Assembly: GCF_007097265.1 (NCBI RefSeq)
Contig: NZ_VJZP01000004.1
Coordinates: 103,092 to 167,091, forward strand
Direction of reading: 5' to 3'
DNA from: Flavobacterium gawalongense
GTDB lineage: Bacteria > Bacteroidota > Bacteroidia > Flavobacteriales > Flavobacteriaceae
Length of the DNA: 64,000 bases
Part shown: one piece after another, positions 51,560 through 60,967 of the stretch
Layout of the letters: each line of letters begins with the position of its first letter
How positions within the stretch are numbered: position 1 is the first letter of the stretch
Program-made: the position numbers and the translations under genes
The notes under the pieces: generated by a model
What the model saw: the letters and a program-made list of their open reading frames with translations, nothing else
Databases searched by the model: none
What the model was told of the DNA's origin: nothing

Positions 51560-53890
51560 ATGAAAAGAAGAATAGTATTACCTGCGTTAATTTTACTTGC
51601 TGGAACGCAAACCTATGCCCAGAAAAAATGGACGGAAACCCCCAAAGGTTCTTACACTATTGTACAAAATAAAGGAGGCCAAACATTAGGGTATTCACCC
51701 AAATCAGGAGTTAAAATCATACAAGTAAACAGTTTAGCTTTTAAAGACTTGAACAAAAATGGCACGTTAGATATTTATGAAGATTGGAGAAAACCGGTAG
51801 CAGAACGTGCCAGAGATCTTGCCGCCAAAATGACGGTGGAGCAAATGGCCGGATTGATGTTATATAGCAGGCATCAAGCTATTCCAGCGCAGGAAGCAGG
51901 AATGTTTACCGGAACGTATAATGAAAAACCATTTTCTAAAAGTGGCGCAAAACCTTCGGATTTATCCGATCAACAAATTGCATTTTTAACCAACGATAAT
52001 TTGCGCCATGTGCTAATGACTTCGGTTCAAAGCCCGATAATTGCGGCAGAATGGAATAACAACATACAAGCATTAGTGGAAGGGATTGGAATGGGAATTC
52101 CATCCAATAACAGTTCTGACCCAAGAAATGGAGCCAATAAAGATTCTGAATACAATGCAGGATCAGGCGGCTCTATATCACAATGGCCTGAGGAATTGGG
52201 ATTGGCGGCCACCTTTGACCCCGCTATTACGGAAAAATTTGGATCCATTGCTGCCAAGGAATACAGAGCCCTGGGAATTACTACAGCCTTATCTCCACAA
52301 ATTGATTTAGCGACAGAACCAAGATGGAATCGTTTTGTGGGTACTTTTGGCGAAGACCCAAAATTAGCGACAGACATGGCAAGAGCCTATGTAGATGGAT
52401 TTCAAACATCACCCAAATCAATTGAGGTTTATGATGGATGGGGAAATCAAAGTGTCAACGCAATGGTAAAACATTGGCCAAGTGGTGGTCCGGAAGAAGG
52501 AGGTCGTGATGGTCATTTTGCGTATGGAAAATTTGCAGTGTATCCAGGTAATAACTTTGACACCCATTTAAAAACCTTTATAGAAGGAGCTTTTAAGTTG
52601 AACGGAAAAACTAAAAAAGCATCGGCAGTTATGCCGTATTATACGATTTCGTATGGTCAGGATAAAAAATACGGTGAGAATGTTGGAAACGGATTTAGTA
52701 AATATATCATTACTGATTTATTAAGAAATAAATACGGTTATGACGGCGTGGTTTGTACGGACTGGTTGATTACAGCAAATGAAGGAGCTACACCTGATGT
52801 CTTTGCAGGTAAATCATGGGGTGTTGAAAAATTAAGTGTTGCCGAAAGACATTATAAAGTTATGATGGCCGGGGTGGATCAATTTGGCGGAAATAATGAC
52901 ATTAAGCCTGTGCTTGAAGCGTACCAAATGGGAATTAAAGAACATGGAGAAACTTTTATGCGTAAGCGTTTTGAGCAATCAGCGGTTCGTTTACTTTTGA
53001 ATATTTTTAGAGTGGGATTATTTGAAAATTCTTATTTAGATGCTGATGAGACCAAAGCAATTGTGGGTCAACCTGAATTTATGAAGGCAGGCTATGATAC
53101 ACAATTAAAGTCTATTGTGATGATTAAAAATCAAAACAACACCTTGCCAATCGCAAAAGGAAAGACCGTCTATATCCCGAAAAGAGTTACTCCCGCAGGA
53201 ATCAACTTTTTTGGTCAACCGGTTCCTGAAAAAACTGAATATCCCATTAATTTAGAATTGATTAAAAAATATTATACCGTAACGGATGATCCTGCTAAAG
53301 CTGATTTTGCCATCGTCTTTATCAAAAGTCCGATAAGCGGCGGATACAGCAGAGCCGATAGGGAAGCCGGTGGAAATGGATATGTTCCGATCAGTTTGCA
53401 ATTAAAAGATTATACGGCAGTTGATGCCAGATCGCAAAGTATAGCCGCTGGAGATCCTGTGATTGACCCAACGATTACAAACCGCTCGTATTTGAATAAA
53501 ATGTCTAAATCAAATTCCTATCCGGATTTAAATACGATTCTTGAAACTAAAAAAGCGATGAATGGGAAACCGGTAATTGTTTCAATAAACATTTCAAATC
53601 CAATGGTTTTTGGTGAATTTGAAAAAGAAGTTGATGCAATAGTGGGTGAATTTGGTGTACAAGTAGAAGCTCTAATGGATATTGTTTCTGGAAAAACGGA
53701 GCCTTCTGGATTATTGCCTTTACAAATGCCATTGAACATGTCTACCGTTGAAAAACAAATGGAAGATGTTCCTCACGACATGATTCCTTATGTAGATACT
53801 AACGGAAATGGGTATGATTTTGGTTTCGGATTAAACTGGAAAGGGCTAATCAGAGATGCCAGAACTGAAAAATACAGCGTTAAGAAATAA
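51560..53890 (+). CDS. GH3-family beta-glucosidase-like hydrolase
   Basis: 776 residues with a signal peptide (MKRRIVLPALILLAGTQTYA). The N-terminal barrel has SPQIDLATEPRWNRFVGTFG and MVKHWPSGGPEEGGRDGHF, and the nucleophile region VVCTDWLITANEG with D401. The C-terminal alpha/beta sandwich follows. The organisation fits GH3 exo-beta-glucosidases acting in the periplasm on oligo-beta-glucosides or glycosides. A palindromic operator lies in its promoter. Confidence 0.9.
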   Translation: MKRRIVLPALILLAGTQTYAQKKWTETPKGSYTIVQNKGGQTLGYSPKSGVKIIQVNSLAFKDLNKNGTLDIYEDWRKPVAERARDLAAKMTVEQMAGLMLYSRHQAIPAQEAGMFTGTYNEKPFSKSGAKPSDLSDQQIAFLTNDNLRHVLMTSVQSPIIAAEWNNNIQALVEGIGMGIPSNNSSDPRNGANKDSEYNAGSGGSISQWPEELGLAATFDPAITEKFGSIAAKEYRALGITTALSPQIDLATEPRWNRFVGTFGEDPKLATDMARAYVDGFQTSPKSIEVYDGWGNQSVNAMVKHWPSGGPEEGGRDGHFAYGKFAVYPGNNFDTHLKTFIEGAFKLNGKTKKASAVMPYYTISYGQDKKYGENVGNGFSKYIITDLLRNKYGYDGVVCTDWLITANEGATPDVFAGKSWGVEKLSVAERHYKVMMAGVDQFGGNNDIKPVLEAYQMGIKEHGETFMRKRFEQSAVRLLLNIFRVGLFENSYLDADETKAIVGQPEFMKAGYDTQLKSIVMIKNQNNTLPIAKGKTVYIPKRVTPAGINFFGQPVPEKTEYPINLELIKKYYTVTDDPAKADFAIVFIKSPISGGYSRADREAGGNGYVPISLQLKDYTAVDARSQSIAAGDPVIDPTITNRSYLNKMSKSNSYPDLNTILETKKAMNGKPVIVSINISNPMVFGEFEKEVDAIVGEFGVQVEALMDIVSGKTEPSGLLPLQMPLNMSTVEKQMEDVPHDMIPYVDTNGNGYDFGFGLNWKGLIRDARTEKYSVKK

Positions 53891-54046
53891 TAATAATAAA
53901 TCTAAAACCCACATCAAACTGCTTTATTGGGATGGTGACGGATTTGCGGTTTTTTACAAGCGACTCGAACAAGGAAGGTTTGATTTTATTAAACATCAAG
54001 CATAATAATCAATCTAACTTTGTTCTTTAATAAGAAAACAAAAAAT

Positions 54047-54832
54047 ATGACTGTATTGAATAAAAGAAGATGCTTATGTTTATGGGTTACGGTTACCTTA
54101 TGCGTTCTAAGTAGCCATTACAACTTTGCTCAAAATGCCGATACTACAAAATCCCCTAGTCAATTTAGCGCATCAGCCACAATAACGAATAATGGTATTT
54201 CGATAATACCTACATTTTCCTTGGGGAAACCTGCAGGTATAATTGAATTGGCAATGGGTAAAAAATTTACATTTGAACCACAGTTTCGATTTTCTTTGGA
54301 AGGAAAACCATGGTCTATCGTTCTTTGGGGGAGGTACAAGTTGCTAAAGACTGATCGATTTAATTTAAATATAGGAGCGCATCCTGCTCTTATATTCAAG
54401 ACAATTACCAATACAGTCAATGGAGTTGACAAGGAGATAATTACTAGTCAGCGATATTTTGCTACTGAAATTTCTCCCAATTATATCCTCAGAAAAAACG
54501 TAAGTGTAGGAGTTTATTATTTGTATTCTAAAGGGATGAAGGAAAGCTCCAGCAATAATACCCATTTCATAACTTTGAACAGTAATTTTTCAAATATTAA
54601 ACTTACAGAAGATTATTTTTTAAAGTTCAATCCACAAGTTTATTATTTAAATATTGACGGTAAAGACGGAGTATACTTTTCTTCAGGTTTTACCTTGGCA
54701 AATAAAAAATATCCCATTTCATTACAATCCTTCATCAATAAAACAATTAAAACGGATTTAACCAGCAAGGATTTCGTCATGAATGTGAGTTTAATATATT
54801 CTTTCAACAAGAATTATTTGCCAGTTAAATAG
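54047..54832 (+). CDS. exported outer-membrane-like protein, paralogue 1
   Basis: 261 residues from ATG 54047; a TTG nine codons upstream was not used. An N-terminal hydrophobic leader is followed by beta-rich repeats (TNNGISIIPTFSLGKPAGII, FEPQFRFSLEGKPWSIVLWG, SQRYFATEISPNYIL). A paralogue at 60968-61729 shares TNNGISIIPTF.LGKPA and RFSLEGKPW. A small beta-barrel is likely. No family recognised. Confidence 0.7.
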   Translation: MTVLNKRRCLCLWVTVTLCVLSSHYNFAQNADTTKSPSQFSASATITNNGISIIPTFSLGKPAGIIELAMGKKFTFEPQFRFSLEGKPWSIVLWGRYKLLKTDRFNLNIGAHPALIFKTITNTVNGVDKEIITSQRYFATEISPNYILRKNVSVGVYYLYSKGMKESSSNNTHFITLNSNFSNIKLTEDYFLKFNPQVYYLNIDGKDGVYFSSGFTLANKKYPISLQSFINKTIKTDLTSKDFVMNVSLIYSFNKNYLPVK

Positions 54833-55001
54833 GCAGTGGCTTTTCAAATGAAGAATATAATAGTTAGATCTGAATAATCAAAATAACATGTTGCAAAACT
54901 TTTGTTGAAATATAAAAAAAATGGAAATGAAAAAAAACTGGCTTTCTGCCCTTCTATCTTTTCGAGGAATGAAAACAATCTATTCCCAAACAACAGGAAC
55001 A

Positions 55002-55399
55002 ATGATAAAGCACAATGTATTATTTCAAATTCTTACTATACTATGCTGACAACTGTTTTTAGTGGCAATGCGGTTGCCCAAGATAAAAAATTAGTTATAC
55101 GAATTGTAAAACTCCAAATTGATTCAGCTTAGCTGGAAAGCTATAAAGTTGCATTGAAAGAGGAAATTGAGACTTATGTTCGTGTAGAGCCAGGAGTTCT
55201 GTCTTTATATGCCGTGGCTGATAAAGCTAATCCTACCAGCATTACAACTTTTGAGATTTATGCTAATGAGGATGCTTACACTGCTCATAGAGAAATACCT
55301 CATTTTAAAAAATATAAGAGCACTACAAAGGAAATGGTTAAATCTCTCGAACTTCTAAATACAGTTCCTATTGCTCTTGAGGCAAAGAAGGGGTTATAA
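55002..55399 (+). pseudogene. decayed copy of the ABM-domain gene
   Basis: Reads MIKHNVLFQILTI, then a frame jump to LTTVFSGNAVAQDKKLVIRI, and LQIDSA*LESYKVALKEE where the intact gene has VAQLESYK; the Gln codon is now TAG at 55130-55132. Downstream, VEPGVLSLYAVADKANP and ALEAKKGL keep the family signature. It is a non-functional paralogue of 50927-51334 unless the stop is read through. Confidence 0.85.
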
Positions 55400-55492
55400 T
55401 TGGAGTAGTTTATATTTTATAATATTAAAATAATCCTAATCGATAAACAAAATTATAACCTCTGGTAATTTTGTAGTAAATTTGACTTACTC

Positions 55493-55597
55493 TTTTACTG
55501 ACAGTTAAATAATCTACAATTAAGTAAAATTCTCAACTTTATTCAATAGGGGAAGCTTTAAAAGCCTGACAGTAATGTCGGGCTTTTTTTATGCCTA
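55493..55597 (+). repeat. 105-bp repeat ending in an AGCCTGAC terminator, copy 1
   Basis: It matches 60617-60719 with few differences: ACTGACAGTTAAAT, AATAGGGGAAGCTTTAAAAG and the terminator AGCCTGAC-6 bases-GTCGGGCT-T run (55563-55590), then ATGCCTA. It lies downstream of the ABM pseudogene. Confidence 0.8.
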
Positions 55598-55672
55598 AAA
55601 ATTAGTGATTCCTGATTTTTCAGGGATTGAAATTTTAAAAAATTTGTTTCACGCAATTATGGATGGGGTTTT

Positions 55673-56017
55673 CTACTTAGCCATTTCCTTAACAATCTTT
55701 TTTGCTTCATTTGAATTACCCCAGCTTGCAATTTCATGTAAAACAGGCATCAAACTTTTCCCCGAATCGGATAAAGTATATTCTACTCTTTGGAGGCTTT
55801 CTTTAAACTCTTTTCTTTCAATTAATCCTAGCGTTTCTAATTCTTTTAATTCATTAGAGAGCACCTTGTTTGAAATAGCAGGCATTAATTGGTTTAGTTT
55901 TCCGAACCGCAAAGAACTTTCACCAATACAATTTAATATTATAGGCTTCCATTTTCCGCCAAAAATTGACATGGCTCTTGTTACGGGACAATCATAAGGG
56001 TTTTCAATATATCTCAT
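55673..56017 (-). CDS. HxlR-family transcriptional regulator
   Basis: 114 residues, winged helix-turn-helix. Family marks: an N-terminal Cys (YDCPVTRAMSIFGGKWKPII), FGKLNQLMPAISNKVLSNEL and VEYTLSDSGKSLMPVL. HxlR proteins often sense electrophiles or redox changes through that Cys. It is divergent from the DinB gene with three GGTTAC repeats between them. Confidence 0.9.
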   Translation of the reverse strand: MRYIENPYDCPVTRAMSIFGGKWKPIILNCIGESSLRFGKLNQLMPAISNKVLSNELKELETLGLIERKEFKESLQRVEYTLSDSGKSLMPVLHEIASWGNSNEAKKIVKEMAK

Positions 56018-56026
56018 ACAATTTGT

Positions 56027-56092
56027 GGTTACCTATTGGTTACCAGTATTTAATTTGTTGGTTACAAATATACACTAATGGTTGTAAATTTG
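56027..56092. promoter_or_regulatory. GGTTAC repeat operator and DinB-gene promoter
   Basis: GGTTAC at 56027-56032, 56038-56043 and 56060-56065 and GGTTGT at 56080-56085. TAAATTTG (56085-56092) matches the -7 consensus for the DinB gene. The array lies between the divergent HxlR and DinB genes and is the likely HxlR binding region. Confidence 0.6.
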
Positions 56093-56116
56093 TAAAAAAC
56101 TATAAAAACAAGAAAC

Positions 56117-56638
56117 ATGAAAAAGATTTTATTACTTCTGACATTAATTTTATCTATGGGTAATTTGAATGCACAAACAGCAACAGATGATATCGTTAAG
56201 GACTGGGAAAGAGCTAAAGCGTATACTAAAGAATATTTGGATGCAATGCCGGAAAGTGGATATTCATTTAAACCAACAAAAGAAATGCGCTCTTTTTCAG
56301 GTCAAGTTTTACACTTGAGTGATGCGATATATGGTTTCGTGGGTTCTGCTACCGATGAGAAACCGCCAGTAGGTTTTGAGGATTCAGAAAAATCAGGTGA
56401 TGAAAACAAAGCAAGTGTTACCGGCAAAGTAATGGCTGCCTATGATTTTGCCATCAATGCCATTAAAAAATATCCCAATGCAAAACTTTCAGAGTCTATT
56501 AAACTGTTCGGACAATTTGATATGAGCAGAGCGCAAGTGTTAAACAAGTGTTTTGAACATCAAACCCATCATCGAGCGCAAACAACCGTTTATTTGAGAT
56601 TAGTGGGTGCTATACCTCCGGCTGAAAAATTATTTTAA
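56117..56638 (+). CDS. exported DinB-family protein
   Basis: 173 residues with a signal peptide (MKKILLLLTLILSMGNLNAQ) and a four-helix bundle of the DinB type with metal-binding His residues (SGQVLHLSDAIYGFV and the C-terminal EHQTHHRAQTTVYLRLVG). DinB-like proteins include thiol-dependent transferases of the BstA kind; an exported version in a Bacteroidota HxlR locus probably deals with reactive compounds (inference). Confidence 0.85.
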   Translation: MKKILLLLTLILSMGNLNAQTATDDIVKDWERAKAYTKEYLDAMPESGYSFKPTKEMRSFSGQVLHLSDAIYGFVGSATDEKPPVGFEDSEKSGDENKASVTGKVMAAYDFAINAIKKYPNAKLSESIKLFGQFDMSRAQVLNKCFEHQTHHRAQTTVYLRLVGAIPPAEKLF

Positions 56639-56654
56639 TATATGCAATTATAAA

Positions 56655-56750
56655 ATGAAAGGGAATGTCACTAAAGGAGCTATAGCTTTATGGGTGGATA
56701 TTGGAACGATAGGTTATTTTAAAGATTTGAAGATCAAGAAGAAACAATAG
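56655..56750 (+). pseudogene. C-terminal fragment of the 58195-type gene
   Basis: An isolated frame encodes KGAIALWVDIGTIGYFKDLK and a Lys-rich tail; the intact gene at 58195-58890 ends KGSIALWVEIGTIGYFKDLK. Nothing of the rest of the gene remains. It is a gene-tail relic left by duplication or deletion. Confidence 0.75.
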
Positions 56751-56762
56751 AAACTGGAGAAT

Positions 56763-57188
56763 ATGACAACAACAATAGAAACAAATAAACTCGTAATGAA
56801 CAGCTTTGTAGAGTTCATTAATACTGCTAGTGAAAAACTTTCAGAAGAACTTATCAGTCCGAACGCGGTATTCTTCGTTCCTGGGCAGGCTGAACCAATG
56901 AGAGGCCCTGCTGGCTATCTTGCAATCATTGGAATGATGAGAAGTGGCTTCCCGGATATTCAATGGTTATTGGAAGATATGATAGTCGAAAATGATAAAG
57001 TTGCTGCTCGTTTTATTATGATTGGAACACATCAAGGTTCTTTCAATGGTATTCCACCAACAGGAAAGCCGATTAAAGTTCAAGCTATGAATTTCTACCG
57101 TTTATCATCTGGAAAAATTGTTGAAGAATATGGACAACCTGATTTTCTTGCATTGCTTCAGCAAATTGGAGCAGTCCCGACAATCTAA
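56763..57188 (+). CDS. SnoaL-like ester cyclase family protein
   Basis: 141 residues, an NTF2/SnoaL-type cone fold with FFVPGQAEPMRGPAGYLAII, then GTHQGSFNGIPPTGKPIKVQ and IVEEYGQPD. No signal peptide, so it is cytoplasmic. Members include polyketide cyclases and epoxide-hydrolase-like enzymes; activity cannot be assigned. Confidence 0.85.
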   Translation: MTTTIETNKLVMNSFVEFINTASEKLSEELISPNAVFFVPGQAEPMRGPAGYLAIIGMMRSGFPDIQWLLEDMIVENDKVAARFIMIGTHQGSFNGIPPTGKPIKVQAMNFYRLSSGKIVEEYGQPDFLALLQQIGAVPTI

Positions 57189-57318
57189 AAAGGACAATCT
57201 CACTTGCTGACAAATTATGTAAATGAAAGGATTCAAACCAGCCGTTATTATTTACAATTGAAGCCAGGAACATTAGGTACTTCCTATTGGTGCTGGATTA
57301 TTTTATAATGCAAAGTAA

Positions 57319-58182
57319 ATGAAAAAAGGAGTAGTAGTTTTTATAGTATATGTAGTTTTTTGTTGTAGTGCGTTTGGTCAAAAACCGTTACGTCATTTTA
57401 TGCAACCTCCGAATGTAATTAATAACATTCCCTATGGAAATAATCCACAGGCGGGGCACTATGTACAATCAAAAGATGCCAAAATTTATTATGAAGTATA
57501 TGGTAAAGGGCAACCCATTGTAGTATTGCATGGTGGACTGTTTGGTTCAACGACAGAAATGGCAAGAATTATAGATAGTCTTGCTAATGATTTCCAAGTG
57601 ATTGCGATTTCAACTCGTGGGCATGGGAAATCTGAAATCGGAGTCGAACCATTGACATTAGAACAAAGAGCCAATGATGTCCTAGCAGTAATCCATGAGG
57701 CAACCAAAGAAAAAGTAATGATTCTCGGATTTAGTGATGGAGGATTTACCGCCTATAAATTTGGCTCCATGTATCCTGATAAAGTTAAAAAAATGATCGT
57801 GATAGGCGCGGGTGTTTTATATCCGGGATTAAGGGATTTTAATTTCAACTTCAATCAAGCTATGGAAATGGATACGGAATTTTGGGCACAACAACGCGCC
57901 TTAATGCCAGAACCGAATCGGTTAGAAGAAGTGTTTAAACAGGTTTCCAATTGCTACAACCAACTTACCGTAGGGGCAGCATTATTAGGTTCTATTCAAT
58001 GCCCGGTTTTATTGATGGCTGGCGACCGAGATGAGGGGAACTCCGTACAAAATGTTTTAAATGCCGCATTGTTAATTCGTAATCACCAATTAGCGATTAT
58101 CCCTAATGCTGGTCACCCTGCTTTTATTGTGAATTTTAATGCTGCTTGGGCTAGTATAGCTCCGTTTATAGACGAAAAATAA
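57319..58182 (+). CDS. exported alpha/beta hydrolase
   Basis: 287 residues with signal peptide (MKKGVVVFIVYVVFCCSAFG). Catalytic triad: nucleophile Ser in LGFSDGGF, acid in GDRDEGNS and His in PNAGHPAFIV; oxyanion strand VVLHGGLFG. Substrate unknown. Its stop lies 12 bases before the 58195 gene, so the two are co-transcribed. Confidence 0.88.
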   Translation: MKKGVVVFIVYVVFCCSAFGQKPLRHFMQPPNVINNIPYGNNPQAGHYVQSKDAKIYYEVYGKGQPIVVLHGGLFGSTTEMARIIDSLANDFQVIAISTRGHGKSEIGVEPLTLEQRANDVLAVIHEATKEKVMILGFSDGGFTAYKFGSMYPDKVKKMIVIGAGVLYPGLRDFNFNFNQAMEMDTEFWAQQRALMPEPNRLEEVFKQVSNCYNQLTVGAALLGSIQCPVLLMAGDRDEGNSVQNVLNAALLIRNHQLAIIPNAGHPAFIVNFNAAWASIAPFIDEK

Positions 58183-58194
58183 AATAATTTAAAC

Positions 58195-58890
58195 ATGAAA
58201 AAAATAATTTTATCCTCCCTCCTTGTTTTAAATATGACGAGTGCATTTGCTCAAAAATTCACCTGGAATCAGCGGGAATTTGAAGCCGTAAATACCAAAG
58301 CAGAAATCGTCAATATGGACGGCGCTCAAGTCTTAAAAGTAGAGCGTGACTTAATTGCTTCGCCTTTTGACGAGAAAAATATTGAGGCCTCAGTAGATGG
58401 GCCTACCTATGTCAAATTAACGAATGTTGACATGGAGAACGGGACGATTGAAGTTAAAATGTTAAGCCGAATCATGGAAAATTCACCTTTTCCTGCTGCG
58501 CGGGGATTTTTAGGATTGGCCTATCGTGTGGATCAAGAGAATAGAAATTTCGAAGCCATCTACCTTAGACCGAGTAATGGGAGAGCCGATGATCAATTAA
58601 GACGCAACCATACCGTTCAGTATTTCTCCTATCCGGACTATACGTTTAGCCGACTTAGAAAAGAAGCGAACGGTTTGTATGAGACCTATGCCGACATAGG
58701 ATTAAACGAATGGATTGATGTACGTATTGATTTTCAGGATGAAAAGGCAGTTTTATATATCAATAACCAAAAATCGCCTTCATTTATCGTTACTAAAATG
58801 CTGGGGACTTCTAAAAAAGGTAGTATTGCACTTTGGGTTGAAATTGGAACAATAGGATATTTTAAGGATTTGAAAGTAACGAAGAAATGA
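58195..58890 (+). CDS. exported concanavalin/LamG-like protein
   Basis: 231 residues with signal peptide (MKKIILSSLLVLNMTSAFAQ). The mature protein is beta-rich and reads like a concanavalin-type domain (FLGLAYRVDQENRNFEAIYL, IDVRIDFQDEKAVLYINNQK, GSIALWVEIGTIGYFKDL). Such domains bind or cleave glycans; no catalytic motif is seen. A fragment of a second copy lies at 56655-56750. Confidence 0.75.
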   Translation: MKKIILSSLLVLNMTSAFAQKFTWNQREFEAVNTKAEIVNMDGAQVLKVERDLIASPFDEKNIEASVDGPTYVKLTNVDMENGTIEVKMLSRIMENSPFPAARGFLGLAYRVDQENRNFEAIYLRPSNGRADDQLRRNHTVQYFSYPDYTFSRLRKEANGLYETYADIGLNEWIDVRIDFQDEKAVLYINNQKSPSFIVTKMLGTSKKGSIALWVEIGTIGYFKDLKVTKK

Positions 58891-59005
58891 TTGATTCTTA
58901 AATCCGATAATTTTTCGAAAAAGTAATTATTTAATTTTTGGACGACTAACACCTAAGCGCATTAAAGCTACGTTTCCGTCAATTAAGGAAGAGCAAGTGA
59001 TAAAA

Positions 59006-59212
59006 AGCCTGACAGTAATGGAGGGCACTGAAAAAGTCCTTAAAGAATTAGATTTCATTAAAAGAGTAGAAAAATAAGATTTTCTACTCTTTTTTTTATC
59101 CTGAAAATGAAGTACTTAAGCAAAACTCGAATTTTCCTTAATCGCCTTAAAATGTCTAATTACTAGAAAGAGATGCTTTTTCAGTGCCCTCCAGTAATGT
59201 CGGGCTTTTTTT
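59006..59212 (+). terminator. AGCCTGAC terminator interrupted by a MITE
   Basis: The left stem AGCCTGAC (59006-59013) and the right stem GTCGGGCT with T run (59199-59212) are normal except that 171 bp of MITE plus an 8-bp duplication now lies between them. Uninterrupted copies are at 39390, 55563 and 60686. Confidence 0.85.
59021..59191. mobile_element. 171-bp MITE with 16-bp terminal inverted repeats
   Basis: GAGGGCACTGAAAAAG (59021-59036) is exactly inverted at 59176-59191. It is flanked by an 8-bp target duplication CAGTAATG (59013-59020 and 59192-59199). Inside is a hairpin terminator (AGAGTAGAAAA / TTTTCTACTCT, T run) and, reading from the left end, GTEKVLKELDFIKRVEK then stop, which looks like a transposase tail. 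It is a deletion derivative of an insertion sequence; the family was not determined. Confidence 0.92.
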
Positions 59213-59328
59213 ATGTCTAAAAATTAGTGATTACTTGTTTTTCAATTTCTTGAAATTTCGAAAAAACGGTTCCGCTTTTCTATTAAAACCACCACCCCTT
59301 ATTGAAGGTTGCAAATTGGAATATCATT

Positions 59329-59361
59329 ACCACTTAGTTTAAAATTGGCTAAGTGGTTTTT
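59329..59361. terminator. hairpin upstream of the second TIM-barrel gene
   Basis: ACCACTTAG (59329-59337) and CTAAGTGGT (59349-59357) pair exactly around 11 bases, followed by TTTT. It belongs to a stretch of roughly 90 bases absent from the other TIM-barrel copy's leader. The 58891-59404 gap holds no gene besides the MITE and hairpins. Confidence 0.6.
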
Positions 59362-59404
59362 ATTTCCAAATAATTGAATAACTTAGAGGCATAAATTATT
59401 TACC

Positions 59405-60358
59405 ATGAAACGTCGTCAATTCCTTCAAAGCACTGCCCTATTTTCTGTAGCATCTTTAGTAAATGCAAATGAACTGTTTGCCAGAACTCCATTAGTCAAT
59501 AAAGTGGGTTTGGGTTTATTCTCTATACCACAAATGTTAGAGAATGACTTTGAGGCTGCTTTTGCAATGCTGGCAAAAATGGGATACAAAGAAGTGGAAT
59601 GTTTTGGCCCCTATGAATTCAGTACTGAAAAAGCAAAAGCTTCGTGGAATGCTGTTACACCTCAACTAGGATTCAAAGGAAGTGGCTTCTTTAATAAAAC
59701 AGCTTCTGATTTTTTAAAAGCAGCAAAATCAAATGGCATTAGTATTCCTGCAATGCATACTGATTTGGATACATTATCAAACAATATGGGTCCATTGGCG
59801 GAAGCCGCTAATTTAATCGGTGCAAAATATGTAGTGCTTCCATCCATTCCTGATGCTGAAAGAAAAACCTTGGACGATTATAAAAAAGTAGCAGAAAAAT
59901 TCAATGCTATTGGTGCTGCAGCGAAAAAAGAAGGTATTTGTTTTGCGTATCACAATCATGGCTATGGTTTAAATATAGTGAATGGTACTATGCCATTAGA
60001 CATCATTTTTGATCAAACAGATCCTAGCTTGGTTTATTTTGAAATGGATCTTTATTGGACAATAGCTGGTGGAGCAGATCCCGTTGAATTATTCAAAAAA
60101 CACAAAGGCCGATATAAAATGGTACATATAAAGGACATGAAAGAAGCAAAAAGATTCGCAGGAGATGGCGGCGATGCATCACAATGGATTAGCCTTTTCC
60201 CATACATGACTTCATGTGGTGAAGGTGTACTAGATTTGCCTACAATACTTGCTGCCGCAAAACAAAATGGCGTTGAGCATTTCTTCGTTGAACAAGATAT
60301 GGTACAATCACCTGAAATAGCATTGAAAAAAAGTGTCGATTATTTAAAGTCACTTTAA
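59405..60358 (+). CDS. exported sugar phosphate isomerase/epimerase-type TIM barrel, copy 2
   Basis: 317 residues, about nine-tenths identical by eye to the product of 38400-39353, with the same Tat-type leader (MKRRQFLQSTALFSVASLVN) and all metal-site segments (AYHNHGYG, FEMDLYWTIAGG, MVHIKDMKE). Differences are conservative and scattered. Upstream and downstream sequence is also shared, so a whole gene block was duplicated. Both copies appear functional. Confidence 0.87.
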   Translation: MKRRQFLQSTALFSVASLVNANELFARTPLVNKVGLGLFSIPQMLENDFEAAFAMLAKMGYKEVECFGPYEFSTEKAKASWNAVTPQLGFKGSGFFNKTASDFLKAAKSNGISIPAMHTDLDTLSNNMGPLAEAANLIGAKYVVLPSIPDAERKTLDDYKKVAEKFNAIGAAAKKEGICFAYHNHGYGLNIVNGTMPLDIIFDQTDPSLVYFEMDLYWTIAGGADPVELFKKHKGRYKMVHIKDMKEAKRFAGDGGDASQWISLFPYMTSCGEGVLDLPTILAAAKQNGVEHFFVEQDMVQSPEIALKKSVDYLKSL

Positions 60359-60616
60359 TAGAAATTCAATTTCTTATTGATTATAATCAAAATAGTCTTT
60401 TATATAGGTTCTTTCCTATGTTGATTCTGTAAATAGTTTTGTGTGCATATCTTTTATTCACAAAAAATATATTTTATGACCACAAGAGCATTATCAAAAG
60501 AAAGATTATACAAATTATCAAACAAAATTTGATGAAACTAATATGGTGGAAGAATCACCTAAATCAGAGAAAGAGAAAAAGACCTCCTGTAATTTTTCAG
60601 GAAGATTAACTTATTA
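60359..60616. other. gene-free stretch
   Basis: It starts with a match to the end of copy 1's downstream sequence (TATATAGGTTCTT). An 18-codon frame beginning MTTRALSKERLYKLSNKI at about 60477 is the only thing near coding and is too short to support. No other structure seen. Confidence 0.4.
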
Positions 60617-60719
60617 TTTTACTGACAGTTAAATATCGACAATTGAGTAAAATTTTCAACTTTGTTCAATAGGGGAAGCTTTAAAAGCCTGACAGCAATG
60701 TCGGGCTTTTTTATGCCTA
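60617..60719 (+). repeat. 103-bp repeat ending in an AGCCTGAC terminator, copy 2
   Basis: It matches 55493-55597. The terminator is AGCCTGAC-6 bases-GTCGGGCT-T run at 60686-60712. Confidence 0.8.
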
Positions 60720-60967
60720 TATGCCAGATTTTGAATCTAGAAATGATAATAGAGCGAATGTAGTGAACGTGTAGAATCAAAGTAATTATTACAATTGTAT
60801 CTCTATAGCAATTACAAGAATTTATTTGTATATTAAACTTATTTTAAAGGCAATAGAACAATTCTTTGAAATTCATAAGTATTGATTTGAAATTCATTAT
60901 AAATAAAATCATAAAAAAATTTCCTTTGCATATAAAATTATTGTAAAATATTAAAACATGATTTCAA

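Noticed and set aside
55605..55997. 130-codon plus-strand frame
   Set aside because: Shadow of the HxlR gene on the other strand.
60477..60533. 18-codon frame MTTRALSKERLYKLSNKI
   Set aside because: Too short and without context.
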